From Brachionus plicatilis (lineage: Eukaryota; Rotifera; Eurotatoria; Ploima; Brachionidae): 64,000 nt of DNA. The stretch covers positions 729,458-793,457 of the forward strand of contig QEOQ01000344.1 in NCBI GenBank assembly GCA_010279815.1. The letters are read 5' to 3'. Positions 35,707 through 47,028 of the stretch are shown here, in pieces. The notes under the pieces are model-generated. The model was given only the letters and a program-made list of their open reading frames with translations, was not told the DNA's origin and made no database searches. The translations under genes were made by a program, and so were the position numbers. Each line of letters starts with the position of its first letter. Position 1 is the stretch's first letter.

Positions 35707-36834
35707 TTATGATGAAATATCACATAATTCTCCAGAAAATCCCGATCTACATAAACATATTGTTTTATCATCAGTTTGTAAACAAGTAAATGCATTCTTG
35801 CAAGGATTTTTGTCAGCATCACATGGCTTTGTGTCACAAGTTCTTCCTCGGTAATCAGGTGGACAATTGCATTTTCCATCATATTCCTCAGTTTGATCGC
35901 AAGTTGCTCCATTTTTACATGGATTTAATTCACAAAATTTGTTTTTAATTTCGCAGAATACTCCAGTATATGGTAAAGGACAATTACAGGAGATTAAACC
36001 AGCATCCGTGTATAAGCAAATACCATTGTTTTTACAAATTGGAATATCTAGAGGACACTTTTTTGGCTGAAGAGTTGTAGTAGGAATCTCATTTAATGTT
36101 GTAGTTGTTGTACTTGTGCTTGTGGTGGTACTGGTACTAGTTGTGGAAGTACTTGTACTTGTGCTTGTGGTGGTACTGGTACTAGTTGTGGAAGTACTTG
36201 TACTTGTGCTTGTGGTGGTACTGGTACTAGTTGTGGAAGTACTTGTACTTGTGCTTGTGGTGGTACTTGTGCTTGTTGTGGAAGTACTTGTACTTGTGCT
36301 TGTAGGATTATTAGGAGTTTCACAAAATGAACCACCATATCCTTGCGGACAGCTACAAGAAGCTATATTAGACGACAAATCAACACATGTACCTCCATTT
36401 TTACATGGATTTAGGGAACAAAGTTTTGACAAAGTCGTAGTAGTTGGTTGAGGAAAATTTGTTGTTTGAACAGTTGGGGCAATTTCACAAAAAATTCCTG
36501 TATAGCCATTTTTGCAATCACAAATAGCCAAATTTCCTTGTAAATCTTTGCATATTCCATCATTTTTACATTGTACAGTAGAGCAAATACTAACTGTAGT
36601 GGTTGTAGTTGGAGGAGCTTTTGTGGTAGTTACCGGAGGTGCAATGTCGCACGTTGTTCCTGTATATCCATTTATACAAGCACAGTAAGCCAAATTAGTT
36701 GCAAATTGAATACACTTGCCTCCGTTTTGACATGGTGTATTGGCACATACAGCAGAAATTTGTCTTTTATTTAAATGTAAGCAATCATGATTTCCAATAA
36801 TGGAAATAGATAATATTAGTAAAAAAATTTTCAT
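35707..36834 (-). CDS. Secreted multi-EGF protein 2 with Thr/Ser mucin-like linker
   Basis: Single exon, 375 residues. MKIFLLILSISIIGNHDCLH is a signal peptide. Three EGF-like repeats (starting VCANTPCQNGGKC, STVQCKNDGIC, SLNPCKNGGTC) are followed by a Thr/Ser linker of about 70 residues made of 15-residue tandem repeats. Three more EGF repeats end the protein. The linker should carry dense O-glycans and be extended. The last two EGF units (KFCELNPCKNGATCDQTEEY) are nearly identical to those of the genes at 51669 and 56489. The TATA-like TATAAATAAATT lies about 50 bases upstream (36881-36892). No membrane anchor is present. Confidence 0.9.
   Translation of the reverse strand: MKIFLLILSISIIGNHDCLHLNKRQISAVCANTPCQNGGKCIQFATNLAYCACINGYTGTTCDIAPPVTTTKAPPTTTTTVSICSTVQCKNDGICKDLQGNLAICDCKNGYTGIFCEIAPTVQTTNFPQPTTTTLSKLCSLNPCKNGGTCVDLSSNIASCSCPQGYGGSFCETPNNPTSTSTSTSTTSTSTTTSTSTSTSTTSTSTTTSTSTSTSTTSTSTTTSTSTSTSTTSTSTTTSTSTTTTTLNEIPTTTLQPKKCPLDIPICKNNGICLYTDAGLISCNCPLPYTGVFCEIKNKFCELNPCKNGATCDQTEEYDGKCNCPPDYRGRTCDTKPCDADKNPCKNAFTCLQTDDKTICLCRSGFSGELCDISS
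36108..36310. repeat. 45-bp coding minisatellite in EGF gene 2
   Basis: The unit, on the plus strand, includes AGTTGTGGAAGTACTTGTAC and TTGTGCTTGTGGTGGTACTG. About four copies encode a Thr/Ser-only linker on the minus strand. 45 bases is 15 codons, so copy-number change keeps the frame. Confidence 0.93.
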
Positions 36835-38089
36835 TTCTAAAAATTAGGTATTGAAAACTTAAAAAAATGGTCCTTAAAGTAATTTATTTATACTTGGCAT
36901 TTCTCTTTATTACGAAATAAAAAATGATGATTTATTTAGCTAAATTTTTATTTATTCAATTTTGTTATATAATTTTAATCATAGAAGTCTTGTTGAAAAA
37001 TTGGTTCTAATGATTTTAAACTAAAAGTCAATATTTTAAGACATTTTTAATTTTAATTAAAATTTGATTTAATTACTTTTGAGGTGGTCTTAGGTAATTT
37101 TAAATATTTGAATTTTTTTTTCAAGATTGTGACAGATCTTATTTGCTCTTGAAAAAACTAACTTATTGGATACTTAGCTAGTTCTTCAGGTGTTAGATTC
37201 GTGTTAAAAATATTTTAAACTAATTGATTTTTAATAAAATTTATTTTTACTGGATTGCAAATATTTGATAAACGATCCAAAGATTAATGGACAAATTTTT
37301 AGTTTTGAGCAGTTCAAAAATAAAATTTTAAATTAACTTTATTTTAAATAAATTTGTCAAGATTTTGATTAAAAATTCTAGATTTATTATCAAAAAAAAT
37401 AAATATTAAAATTAAAGTTTATTAATGAAAATATTGAAATATTTTAGATTAATTGAGATCATTTTATTTTAAACTATTTCATCAAAAAAATTTCAAAATT
37501 TTATAGAACAAAATTAAAAAAGACTTGAATACATTTGGCGATTTATTAATTTTTAACTAAAATTATTTGAAAAAAAAATTTATTCCTAAATTTGCATTAC
37601 TGATATTATTATCATTAAGTTTTCTTAATCGTATTAAAATGATAGATTAAAACTAAAACGTTTAAGTTATTTTTTACATATTAGAAAAACTGGCATTAAA
37701 ATTGATTTTTTAAATAAATTCATATTTTTAAATTAATCGAGTAATTTTATGAAAAGTAAGTCATTTTTTTATTCGTCTAGGAAAATTGGTGAAAAATCAG
37801 TTTTTGTAGTTAATGAATTAGCACACGCAAATAGATTTTCATGCCTTGGGAATTTTGATTGGCATATAATTAATTGAACTGGCTAAAATGATGAATTTTA
37901 CTAGAAAATAAAAAAATAGATAAAACAGATGAATTTTACTAGATATTTTATTAAAACACTAGAAAAAAAGATAAACGACTATTTATTTATTTTATTAGAT
38001 AAAAAATAAAAATACAGGATAAAAAAATGAAAAAAATAGCAAATAAAATTTAATTAAATTAAGGCTAATTAATTCTTCTTTTTTTACTT
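36835..38089. other. Gene-free stretch
   Basis: Very AT-rich. I see only the promoter area of EGF gene 2 at its left end and no gene or clear repeat in the rest. Confidence 0.5.
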
Positions 38090-38293
38090 TTAATTACTTG
38101 CACGTTTTCGTCGGCATTTTTTTCTTTGCGCATTTTTATTTTCAACTTGAGCTTGAGCTTGATTTGAAGTACATGGTAGCGTTGCTTGTAGATTTTCCCT
38201 TGGTACTATCTCGTTAGTCTCGGTGGTAGTAGCCTCAGTGCTTGAATCTGAATCCTCGCTACTATAAGATGAGAAAGATTCATTTTGGGTCAT
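38090..38293 (-). CDS. Small Ser/Glu-rich 67-aa hypothetical protein
   Basis: The frame starts MTQNESFSSYSSEDSDSSTE, passes through a Thr/Glu stretch and Gln/Ala residues and ends in a basic tail (RKKCRRKRASN). Composition is richer in G and C than the surroundings. The acidic Ser-rich head and basic tail resemble a nuclear or transposon-linked protein. It lies 1.4 kb downstream of the SWIM-finger remnant on the same strand and might be part of the same transposon. Not recognised. Confidence 0.4.
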   Translation of the reverse strand: MTQNESFSSYSSEDSDSSTEATTTETNEIVPRENLQATLPCTSNQAQAQVENKNAQRKKCRRKRASN

Positions 38294-38324
38294 TTTTAGT
38301 TAAATATAGATTCCACGTATTATT

Positions 38325-38480
38325 TATTTTATTTATTTGTTAGCTGTACCGAGCTTAAGCTCCTTCAGAATAAAAATAAAAATTAAGTTAAATAAAAACT
38401 TAAATTTAAAATTTAAAAGTTAAGTAAATAAAATCAAAAAAATAAAAATAAAGATAAAAATATGAATAAAGTTTGTAAGA
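38325..38480 (-). mobile_element. Jockey-like LINE 3' UTR/tail fragment
   Basis: The minus strand carries TTCTGAAGGAGCTTAAGCTC then GGTACAGCTAACAAATAAAT, the same terminal block as the full LINE, preceded by the A/T-rich 3' untranslated sequence. No reverse transcriptase codons remain. Confidence 0.7.
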
Positions 38481-38830
38481 GTTAAAATACCTGGAATTAA
38501 AAATAGATTTAAGAAAGCTATTTATATTATCAATTTAATTAAATGTAAATTAATTGTTCAATTAAAAACTCGAGTTCAAAATTGTATTGTCTAGTGTCAA
38601 TTTTATCTGATGAATTAATCTTTATTTATGTCAATTAATTATTTTATATAGTAAATTCTCTTTAATTCTATTGATTAATTTTTTCATCTAGGAGATTCAT
38701 CATTTTATCTAATATCAATTAATATTTTGCGATTTTGATTCAGGCAAAATATATTTTTAACACTAAAAATTCTAAATTTTTAGGTGTAAATAACATATAT
38801 TCCAAAATAAATCCAAATCCTGGCATTTTC

Positions 38831-39195
38831 GGTTTTGTGAAATTCAGTACAAAATGATAAAAAGAACAGAAAAAAATGTGAAAAAAATTGAATAACTTTT
38901 TTTTCTAAATGTTTAAACTTAATTCTGTAAATGTAACTTAGTGCAACATTCAATGTTGCATCAAATATCAAGGTCTGCTAAATTTGCAGAGTTTAGCAGA
39001 AATTAAATATCAATATAATCGAGCGTGGTGCATTTTGCAGAGATTTTGCACATCTTTAGCAGACTTTTACAGTTGATGCAACTTTGAATGTTGCACCATT
39101 CTGCATTCACAGAATTAATTTTAAACTTTTAGAAAAAAAGTTATTCAATTTTTTTATTCTTTGTAATGTTCTTTTGTTCTGAACTTCACCAAACC
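38831..39195. mobile_element. Foldback MITE, MULE-like, 365 bp, perfect 9-bp target duplication
   Basis: The exact 9-base direct repeat GGCATTTTC lies at 38822-38830 and 39196-39204. The element starts GGTTTTGTGAAATTCAGTAC and ends CTGAACTTCACCAAACC, giving inverted repeats of about 140 bases. Inner arms include TGCAACATTCAATGTTGCAT and GATGCAACTTTGAATGTTGC. No frame. This is the best-preserved copy and defines the family. Confidence 0.85.
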
Positions 39196-39684
39196 GGCAT
39201 TTTCGAGTTTGTGTTACCACCAAAATTCAGGCTGAAAAATAATTCTTATAAATAGAAAAAGTCTACCAGACTTTAAAAAAATTTGATATGTTTTTTTTTA
39301 GTTCATCTAAATCAAAGATTGAAACTGATTAAAATAACCATTGAAATTTTTTATGATTTTAGGTTAAAATACACATATAACAACTTAAATTTGTCATTTT
39401 TCAATTAAGCTTAATAAACAAGCAAGCCCGTAGCCTTCTTAATGATTTTTTATTTATCCTTCTGAAAGAAATTACGGTTAATTAAAAATATTTACCAATA
39501 TTGGATAATAATTATTGTAGTAGAAATTTTATTTTTTATTAGTAGCAAAAAAAAGTATTAAATATTATATCAAAAAGTAGCAAAAATATTTTTTTTAGTA
39601 GAATAAGAAATAATAAAAAAAGTGTGAAAAAAAAAGGAAAAAAGAAAAGACAATCAATTAATCAATTAAATTTGTTTGTTTGTT

Positions 39685-40138
39685 TTATTCGTTTGTTTTA
39701 TCTTTACGTGGACGTCCTCTGCCTCTTTTTTGAACTAATTGAGTTGAGTTGAAATTTACTGCTTGTAAAACAAACAAGTTATTCGATTCTGACTGAATTG
39801 TTTGAGTTTCTGTTGTAATTGGGATATCAGTTTGATTTGAAGAAGTTGGCATTGAAAAAAGTTCTTGATTGATTGGACCCATTGAATTTCTTTCGAGTGC
39901 TGGCAATGCTTTCTTTCTGCGACCTTTCGATACGTTTTTCTCAATGCGTAAATCTAAAGTTGGAAATGATAGTAAACCCATATTGTAACCGACACCAATT
40001 ACATGTTTGCAAACAAATTTTTTCTTCCAACACGGGCACGAACATTTACTCAACTGCCAACACTGTTTGCTCATTTCAATTATTTTATGAGAGTCATTCC
40101 ATTCTATATACTCAATAAGAAATTTTGAGACATTTTAA
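39685..40138 (-). pseudogene. C-terminal part of a Mutator-like (MULE) transposase: SWIM zinc finger and AT-hook
   Basis: The open frame begins near 40138 (KFLIEYIEWNDSH) and runs through CSCPCWKKKFVCKHVIGV, a SWIM zinc finger (CxC...CxH). A spacer with KGRRKK and an AT-hook-like RGRGRPRK tail come before the stop. SWIM fingers of this type sit at the C-terminus of MULE transposases, where they help bind DNA. The catalytic DDE core is missing. The frame is cut at its 5' side by the truncated LINE (40150-41240). A tiny frame beyond the LINE (minus strand from about 41303, starting ATG) may be a piece of the interrupted gene, but this is a guess. Confidence 0.72.
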
Positions 40139-40149
40139 ATTTTTTTTAT

Positions 40150-41240
40150 AATTTTTGGATTATTATTTATTTATTATTTTATTTATTTGTTTTCTGTACC
40201 GAGCTAAAGCTCCTTCAGAATAAGTTAAAAAGTAAAATAAAAAAAAAAATAAAATAAAAATGAAATAAATAAAAATAAAATTAAAGTTAATAAAATGAGA
40301 TAAAAAAAAAGAATCAAAATAAAGTAAATAAACTAAAAAAATGAAAATTTAAAATACATAAATTGGAAAAGATTGTAACATGTGGCACATGTTTGCATAG
40401 TTCAAGTTTCAGGAAAATAAGAAGAAATGGTAAGGTAGCAATTACACAATGGAGTTGGATATTCAATATGTCTTGATTCGAAACCTTCTTTGTATTCCTT
40501 CACCAGTCTTTCAACTAATGGGATAGAATGACTCAGTCCTGTCCCAACATATCTCTCACTCAATTCAAAAAGCCGATTCGAGACTGTTAGTAATTTTAGT
40601 TTATTAAAAGCCTCATGATGCACGATGTTGGAGGGAGTATCATATTTTAACTTAAGAATAGACCTGACTGCTGTATTCTGAATTGCTTGCAGTTTTTTGA
40701 TATTATTTTCTGAAAATGAATTTAGGCAAGGAAAAGAATAGTCTAAGATTGATCCGACTAAAGATTTATATAAATTTCCTAGTGTGTTTTGATTGAGACC
40801 CCATTTTTTGTTTGACAATATCTTAATAATGTTTAGTCTTTTATTGCAGCGTTCTTTAATTTCGTCTACCAGTATATTAAAGTTTAACTTAGAATCAAAT
40901 TTAATACCAAGAAACTTGATTTCTTTTTGGCTCACTATTCTGTTTCCATAAATTTTTAAGTTTAGATTATCACTCTCTTTTTTGTACCTAGAAAAGACTA
41001 CTGAACACGACTTTTCAACTGATATCTTCATTTTCCATTTAATAAGCCATAATTCTAGTTCGTTGGTGTATTTATTAATCTTATTTTCTAGGTTCCCCTT
41101 TTTGTTATAAATGAAGAATGTAACTAGATCATCTGCGAAAAGCAGAGAGTATTCATTATTTGTTTTGTTTCTTTTGGGGATGTCATTAATATATATACTA
41201 AATAAGAGAGGACTAATTACCGAGCCTTGAGGAACACCTG
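40150..41240 (-). mobile_element. 5'-truncated jockey-like LINE, reverse transcriptase C-terminal part
   Basis: It matches the full LINE from the AGVPQGSV region of reverse transcriptase to the tail. It includes LLFADDLVTFF and an intact frame 40402-41031 of 209 residues that differs from the full copy by only about six residues. The terminal hairpin (TTCTGAAGGAGCTTTAGCTC) and AAAT tail are at 40150-40225. The cut at 41240 is the usual outcome of aborted target-primed reverse transcription. It is too short to move by itself. It points away from the fuller copy at 41499. Confidence 0.9.
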
Positions 41241-41600
41241 CTTAATCGGATTTGGATAAAATAATATTTATAGAGTTTTCCTTATCAGAACTCATGTCAA
41301 TTATGTTTTAAATAATCATTAATTAAATTGTTAATTAGTTAATACCTCTTAACTTTTTACTACTAATAAAATAAAATTAACACCTTTTGCAAATAAAAAA
41401 ACTGCTAAAAAAAATAAATTATCTATTTTATGATCTGCTATTCAAAAAAAATATAATTGCTACTAGAAGAAATAAATTTGCTACTAGCGAATATATAACG
41501 GTGGATATTTAAAAATTCGGTCAAGCTAAATCTGAAGAGGTTAGACAAACCGATTAGCCATAAAGTATTATTTAATGCACTAGATATCGTCCTAAACCAA

Positions 41601-42677
41601 GTGGAAAATGATGCGATCACATCCATCTACAATTTTTCTTCAAACAAAGTATGGATAATAGAGTTTAATGTTGTTTTTGATGTTGCCCAAATCTTCGATC
41701 GTGAAATCAATATTAATGGAACCAATTTCAGGCTTGAAGATGCAAATAAAGTCCCGGATCTCAGAAGGTATTGTACTTTTCGATTTCACTTTTTGCCCTC
41801 TGATTTCGAGAATCATAGACTTGAAACTTTTTTTAACGCTGTTCGGATTGATGGTCTTAAGATTGAACACATCACTGAAGAAAAATATAAAGATAGACCC
41901 GAGAGGAAAAATGGTGTCAGAAGAGTGAGAATATCATTCCCAAAAGAAGTTGAGAACATTATTGGAAGCTTGTCAGGCCCTACAATGATGTATGGTTTAA
42001 AGTGTCTTGTGTCAATTGTTGGACAAAAGCAGAAATGCTATTTTTGTGATGAAGAAGGACACAACATAGCGAAATGCCCTATCAAAGAAACACTTTGCGA
42101 AAAGTGTCATCAGAAAGGACACTTGACACAAAAATGCTCCATTGCTGAAAAGCTAAAGTCGCTTGAGAGGAAAAAGATTGACTACAATGATCTTTACATC
42201 GACCAAGAAGAAACCCAATCAATAATTGGAGCTGACCAAAAAGACAATGATGACAATATGATGCCAAAAACGCCTGGATATCAGCCAACAAATTTCAATG
42301 ACGTAATATCCCAAATTAGCACACAAGACCTTAAGACTCCAGTTTTAGAAGACACTTTGGTAAGTCGTTTAAACGATTTAATACCACTATGTCAGTCACC
42401 TGTCAATGTACGCTCAAATGATCAGAATGAGACTGAAACTTTTTTCCAAACCAAAAATCAACTCAAGAGATTTTCCGAATCTGATCCAAATGAAAAAGAG
42501 TTCACAGAAAAAGAATCAAAGAAACCATTAGTTGTCTTGGAAAATGAAAACGACAATACCTTCGAGTCTGAATCAAACAGTTCGACAACTGAATGTTCAA
42601 TTCAAGTTGATCAATCATCTAACGAAGATGGTCAGCAAACTGCCAGTCAAAACAGCATTGAAGAAAATTTAGAATGA
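41601..42677 (+). CDS. LINE ORF1, gag-like RNA-binding protein with two CCHC knuckles
   Basis: About 358 residues are readable. The middle holds two zinc knuckles, CYFCDEEGHNIAKC and CEKCHQKGHLTQKC (about residues 148-180), which bind element RNA in jockey/I-type LINEs. The C-terminal half is acidic and polar. The frame begins at a GTG in this reading and is open for another 100 bases upstream without ATG, so the true start is missing or non-standard. Its stop codon overlaps the ATG of ORF2 (ATGA at 42674), a typical stop-restart layout. Confidence 0.85.
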   Translation: MENDAITSIYNFSSNKVWIIEFNVVFDVAQIFDREININGTNFRLEDANKVPDLRRYCTFRFHFLPSDFENHRLETFFNAVRIDGLKIEHITEEKYKDRPERKNGVRRVRISFPKEVENIIGSLSGPTMMYGLKCLVSIVGQKQKCYFCDEEGHNIAKCPIKETLCEKCHQKGHLTQKCSIAEKLKSLERKKIDYNDLYIDQEETQSIIGADQKDNDDNMMPKTPGYQPTNFNDVISQISTQDLKTPVLEDTLVSRLNDLIPLCQSPVNVRSNDQNETETFFQTKNQLKRFSESDPNEKEFTEKESKKPLVVLENENDNTFESESNSSTTECSIQVDQSSNEDGQQTASQNSIEENLE

Positions 42678-45429
42678 ACAAGAAGACAAATCAATCAACT
42701 TTAAGAGCAAAACCTCTTAATAAAACAAGGTTAGTAATTACACACTGGAATTGTCTTCATTTACCTAGTAGGGTTCATCTCTTAGCCAATTTTTTAGCTC
42801 AAAAATGTCCCGACATTGTTTTGCTCAATGAATTAAAGATAGATTTAAGTGAAGCAAATATTTATCTTGATTTTCACAATTATCAGTTCATAACAAAACC
42901 ACGCAACAAGTTTGGAGGAGGAGTAGCTATTTTAATTAAAGAAGGAATTGAATTTATACAAGATTTTTCTTATGAGGAATTCAATTCCGAACTCCTTTGT
43001 ATAAAAATGAACTTAGGAAAGAATAGTGAATTGTTTGTATTTAGTCTTTATAATCCACCCAATGTGCTTCTGAACTTTGAGTTTTTTAAAACAGTTAATA
43101 AAAAGTGTAGGAACTACATTTTAGGTGGGGATCTAAACGCTAGAACAAAGCAAATAGGCTGCGTTGGGGAAAATGAAAATGGCATAATGTTGGAAAGAAT
43201 AATCAATGAGTTAGACTTTTCAGTAATCAATGATAAGCGTCCTACTTTCAATATTTCTAATAAGAATTACTTTGAAATTCTTGACCTTTTTTTAGTTTCA
43301 TCTTCTTTAATTGACAAAATTACCGACTTTAGTGTCTTAAATAGTCAAGACATGACTAGTGACCATTTTCCAATCGAAGCATCGATTTCTATGGGCTATC
43401 AATTAGAAAATAAATCAGCAGCTAAAAGGTTTAACTATAAGAAAGCAAACTGGCAATTATTCAGTGAGATTTTAAATTCTCAAATAGTGAATATCACTGA
43501 AAGTTCCCTCACAATAGACCAACTAAATGATAAAATTACAGAAAAAATTATTTCTGCTTCACATAAAAGCATTCCATATCTTTCTAAGAAAATCTACAAA
43601 ACGAGTCTTCCACCGAACATTGTTAATTTGATCAAAGAACGTAGGAAAGTAAGAAGAAACTTCCAGAAAACTCGCTGTCAAAAGCTAAAGCAAAAATTTA
43701 ATCAACTTACATCTGAGTTAAAGGCCTCTTTAAAAAAATTCTGGAATCAAAATTGGTTTGATTTTATTGAGAAGATGGGAAAAAACCCACTGACAAGTAG
43801 ACCTTTTTGGAAAAAAATAAATAAATTTAGAACAAAAAAAGGATCAAATTTAATTCATAATTTGATTTTAAATGAAAATGAATTCAAAACTAATGAAGAA
43901 AAGGGAAAATGCTTCGGAGAACTCTTATCTTCAATATTTAGTCCTAATTCTGATTTAATTGATTCTGAGAAAGATATCGAAATACTAAATTCTAACTCTG
44001 ATTTCTTTAGAAATTATAACCAGTCTAATTTTAATGATCCAATTTGCTTAAATGAATTAATTATGGCTTTAAAAAGATTAAAAACTCATTAATAGAAATC
44101 ATAGAACTTTTTAATTTATCTCTTCGAGAAGGTAGAGTCCCTAAAGCGTGGAAAACATCGAACATTAATATGATTCAAAAAAAAGCCTCTTCTTTACAAG
44201 ATCCTTTAAATTATAGACCAATTAGTATAACGAGTTGTTTAGGAAAGCTACTGGAACGCATAGTATATTCAAGATTATACAATTTTTTGGAACAAAATTC
44301 ACTCCTTATCCAGGAGCAATCTGGATTTAGGAAACACCGGCGAACAGCAGATAATCTTTTCTTTTTAATTCAAAAAATTGTGGAATCATTTAATAGAAAA
44401 AAAAGAGTTAGCGGCCTTTTTTTTGACATTTCTAAAGCCTTTGATAGGGTTTGGCATGAAGGTTTACTTTTTAAATTGATTAAAATAAATCCACCTCATT
44501 ACTTGACTAACTGGATTAGATCCTTTTTAGACTCTAGGACATTTAAGGTAAATGTGAATGACCATCTGAGCGAAGAATATCAAATAACTGCAGGTGTTCC
44601 TCAAGGCTCAGTAATTAGTCCTCTCTTATTTAGTATATATATTAATGACATCCCAAAAAGAAACAAAACAAATAATGAATACTCTCTGCTTTTCGCAGAT
44701 GATCTAGTTACATTCTTCATTTATAACAAAAAGGGGAACCTAGAAAATAAGATTAATAAATACACCAACGAACTAGAATTATGGCTTATTAAATGGAAAA
44801 TGAAGATATCAGTTGAAAAGTCGTGTTCAGTATTCTTTTCCAAGTACAAAAAAGAGAGTGATAATCTAAACTTAAAAATTTATGGAAACAGAATAGTGAG
44901 CCAAAAAGAAATCAAATTTCTTGGTATTAAATTTGATTCTAAGTTAAATTTTAATATACTGGTAGACGAAATTAAAGAACGCTGCAATAATAGGCTAAAT
45001 ATTATTAAGATATTGTCAAACAAAAAATGGGGTCTTAATCAAAACACACTAGGAAATCTTTATAAATCCTTAGTCGGATCAGTTTTAGATTATTCTTTTC
45101 CTTGCTTAAATTCATTTTCAGAAAATAATATCAAAAAACTGCAAGCAATTCAGAATACAGCAGTCAGATCTATTCTTAAGTTAAAATATGATACTCCCTC
45201 CAACATCGTGCATCATGAGGCTTTTAATAAACTAAAATTACTAACAGTCTCGAATCGGCTTTTTGAATTGAGTGAGAGATATGTTGGGACAGGACTGAGT
45301 CATTCTATTCCATTGGTTGAAAGACTGGTGAAGGAATACAAAGAAGGTTTCGAATCAAGATATATTGAATACCCAACTCCATTGTGTAATTGCTACCTTA
45401 CTATTTCTTCTTTTTTTCCTGAAACTTGA
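42674..45429 (+). pseudogene. LINE ORF2 (endonuclease plus reverse transcriptase) broken by an internal deletion
   Basis: The first part, 42674-44092 (472 residues), is an apurinic-type endonuclease: WNCLHL, LLNELKIDL, GGDLNAR and the catalytic SDHFPIEA are present. The second part, 44096-45429, is reverse transcriptase: NYRPISITSCLGKLLERI, FFDISKAFDRVWH, AGVPQGSVISPLLFSIYI and the catalytic LLFADDL. Between them, at about 44085-44096, the frame shifts and the usual conserved block after the linker helix (the PGPD region) is absent. So a deletion of roughly 30 codons inactivated this copy. The C-terminal part with ERYVGTGLSHS matches the truncated copy. Confidence 0.92.
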
Positions 45430-47028
45430 ACTATTTAAACATATGCAACATGTAACAATCTATTCCTATTTATGTCTTTTCAACTTTCATTTTTTTAGCT
45501 TATTTACTTTATTTCGATTCTTTTTTTTTATCTCATTTTATTAACTTTAATTTTATTTTTATTTTATTTTATTTTTATTTTATTTTTATTTTATTTTTTT
45601 TTATTATTTTTTTTAACTTATTCTGAAGGAGCTCTAGCTCGGTACAGAAAACAAATAAATAAATAAATAAATATAAGCCATTAAATTATTATTGAATATT
45701 TCTTGGAAAATTAGCTGCATGGTCAAAAATGCTCTTAAAAATTGAAAAACACTTCTGGATTTACTATATTTCTTGGAATAGGAGTTAGATGCATGAGATT
45801 ACCAAAAAAATTATAAGCGTTTATTTTAAAAGAAAAGCATTGAATCGTTATTTTTTTGTAAATTGAATAGTTACATAATTTGAAAAAGCTTATTTAAAAA
45901 TAGAATTTCCGAATAAAATTTTTAATTAAAGATAAATTTGAATTTGGATTTAAAAAATTAAAATTATTTATTTTATTTCGGAAAATTAAACTCAAAACAA
46001 TATCTATTTTTAAATTGAAATTCGAACTTAACTTAAATTTAAAAAGCAACTTGAATTTTAGATAAAACTCAAGTAATACAGTGCTGCTACGATACATGGT
46101 TATCAGGTAAAATTACGTAATTTTACGTTAATTTACGTGATTTTGAGAAAATTTACGTAATTTTACCGAATTTTACGTAAAATTACGTAAATTTACCAAT
46201 TTTTTATGTAAAATATGCTAAAACCTTAAAGGGTCACAAAAAAATTTAAATTAACTTTTCAAAGCCTCAAAAAATAATTTACCAAATTTGACGTTAAATT
46301 ACGTAAAGAACTATTTTTTGAGGTAAAAAATCGTTAAGATAATTAAAAAACGTAAAAAATTTCCACAATTTTATTTTAAATAGACCTTTTTTCGTTATTT
46401 TGATGGTTGTTGTTTTTATAAGATAATGATCCAGTAGATAGTGATTTGCAGTAGATAATAATTTTTAGATAAATACTTAAAACATTTCATGGTTTGTTTT
46501 GAAAATAATACTTTATTTCAAAAATGGAACTTATTTTTCTACATTGTAAAATCCATTCACCCTCTTAAAAAAGTTAAAGCTCTATGTTTTTAAATTTATA
46601 TTGAATAATTTTTTACAAGACTGGTTAATATTTTTTAAATTTATTTGAAGCAGCGCACTTTTTTCATGCTTTTTCAAAATTGTATGAAAATTTTTATTAA
46701 AAGACGATAAAAAAACCAAGTTTTAAATGAAATGTTTTTTCTTATATTTTTTCTTTTTACTCTTGTAGCGTTGAATTATTCAGGATATGAACAACTATTT
46801 TCTGGATATGATAAACTGGAGTGTACTAAAAAATTACTCCAAAAATTGTTAGAAGAGTTGTATTGACTGTTGAAAATATGGCATACTTTAAGTATCCAAA
46901 TCGAATTAAAATTTAATTTATTTTATAAATTTTTATTTAATTAAATTTTTTTTTTAACAGTTAATTTTTGATTCATTTTTTTTTTAAATAGTCATTCGAA
47001 TATTTATTATTTTAAGTTTATTTGGCAT

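Larger units (their letters stand above)
41499..45669 (+). mobile_element. Near full-length jockey-like LINE retrotransposon, defective ORF2
   Basis: Order: gag-like ORF1 with CCHC fingers, ORF2 with endonuclease and reverse transcriptase, an A/T-rich 3' UTR, the terminal hairpin GAAGGAGCTCTAGCTCGGTA and an AAAT repeat tail. The 5' limit is not certain: the ORF1 frame is open back to 41499 without an early ATG, so the 5' end may be slightly truncated. ORF2 has lost a segment around 44085 and shifts frame. Near identity with the copy at 40150-41240 shows that the family moved recently. Confidence 0.93.

Noticed and set aside
36116..36451. 111-codon plus-strand Val/Leu-rich frame, possibly a membrane protein
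   Set aside because: It is antisense to the Thr/Ser repeat linker of EGF gene 2.
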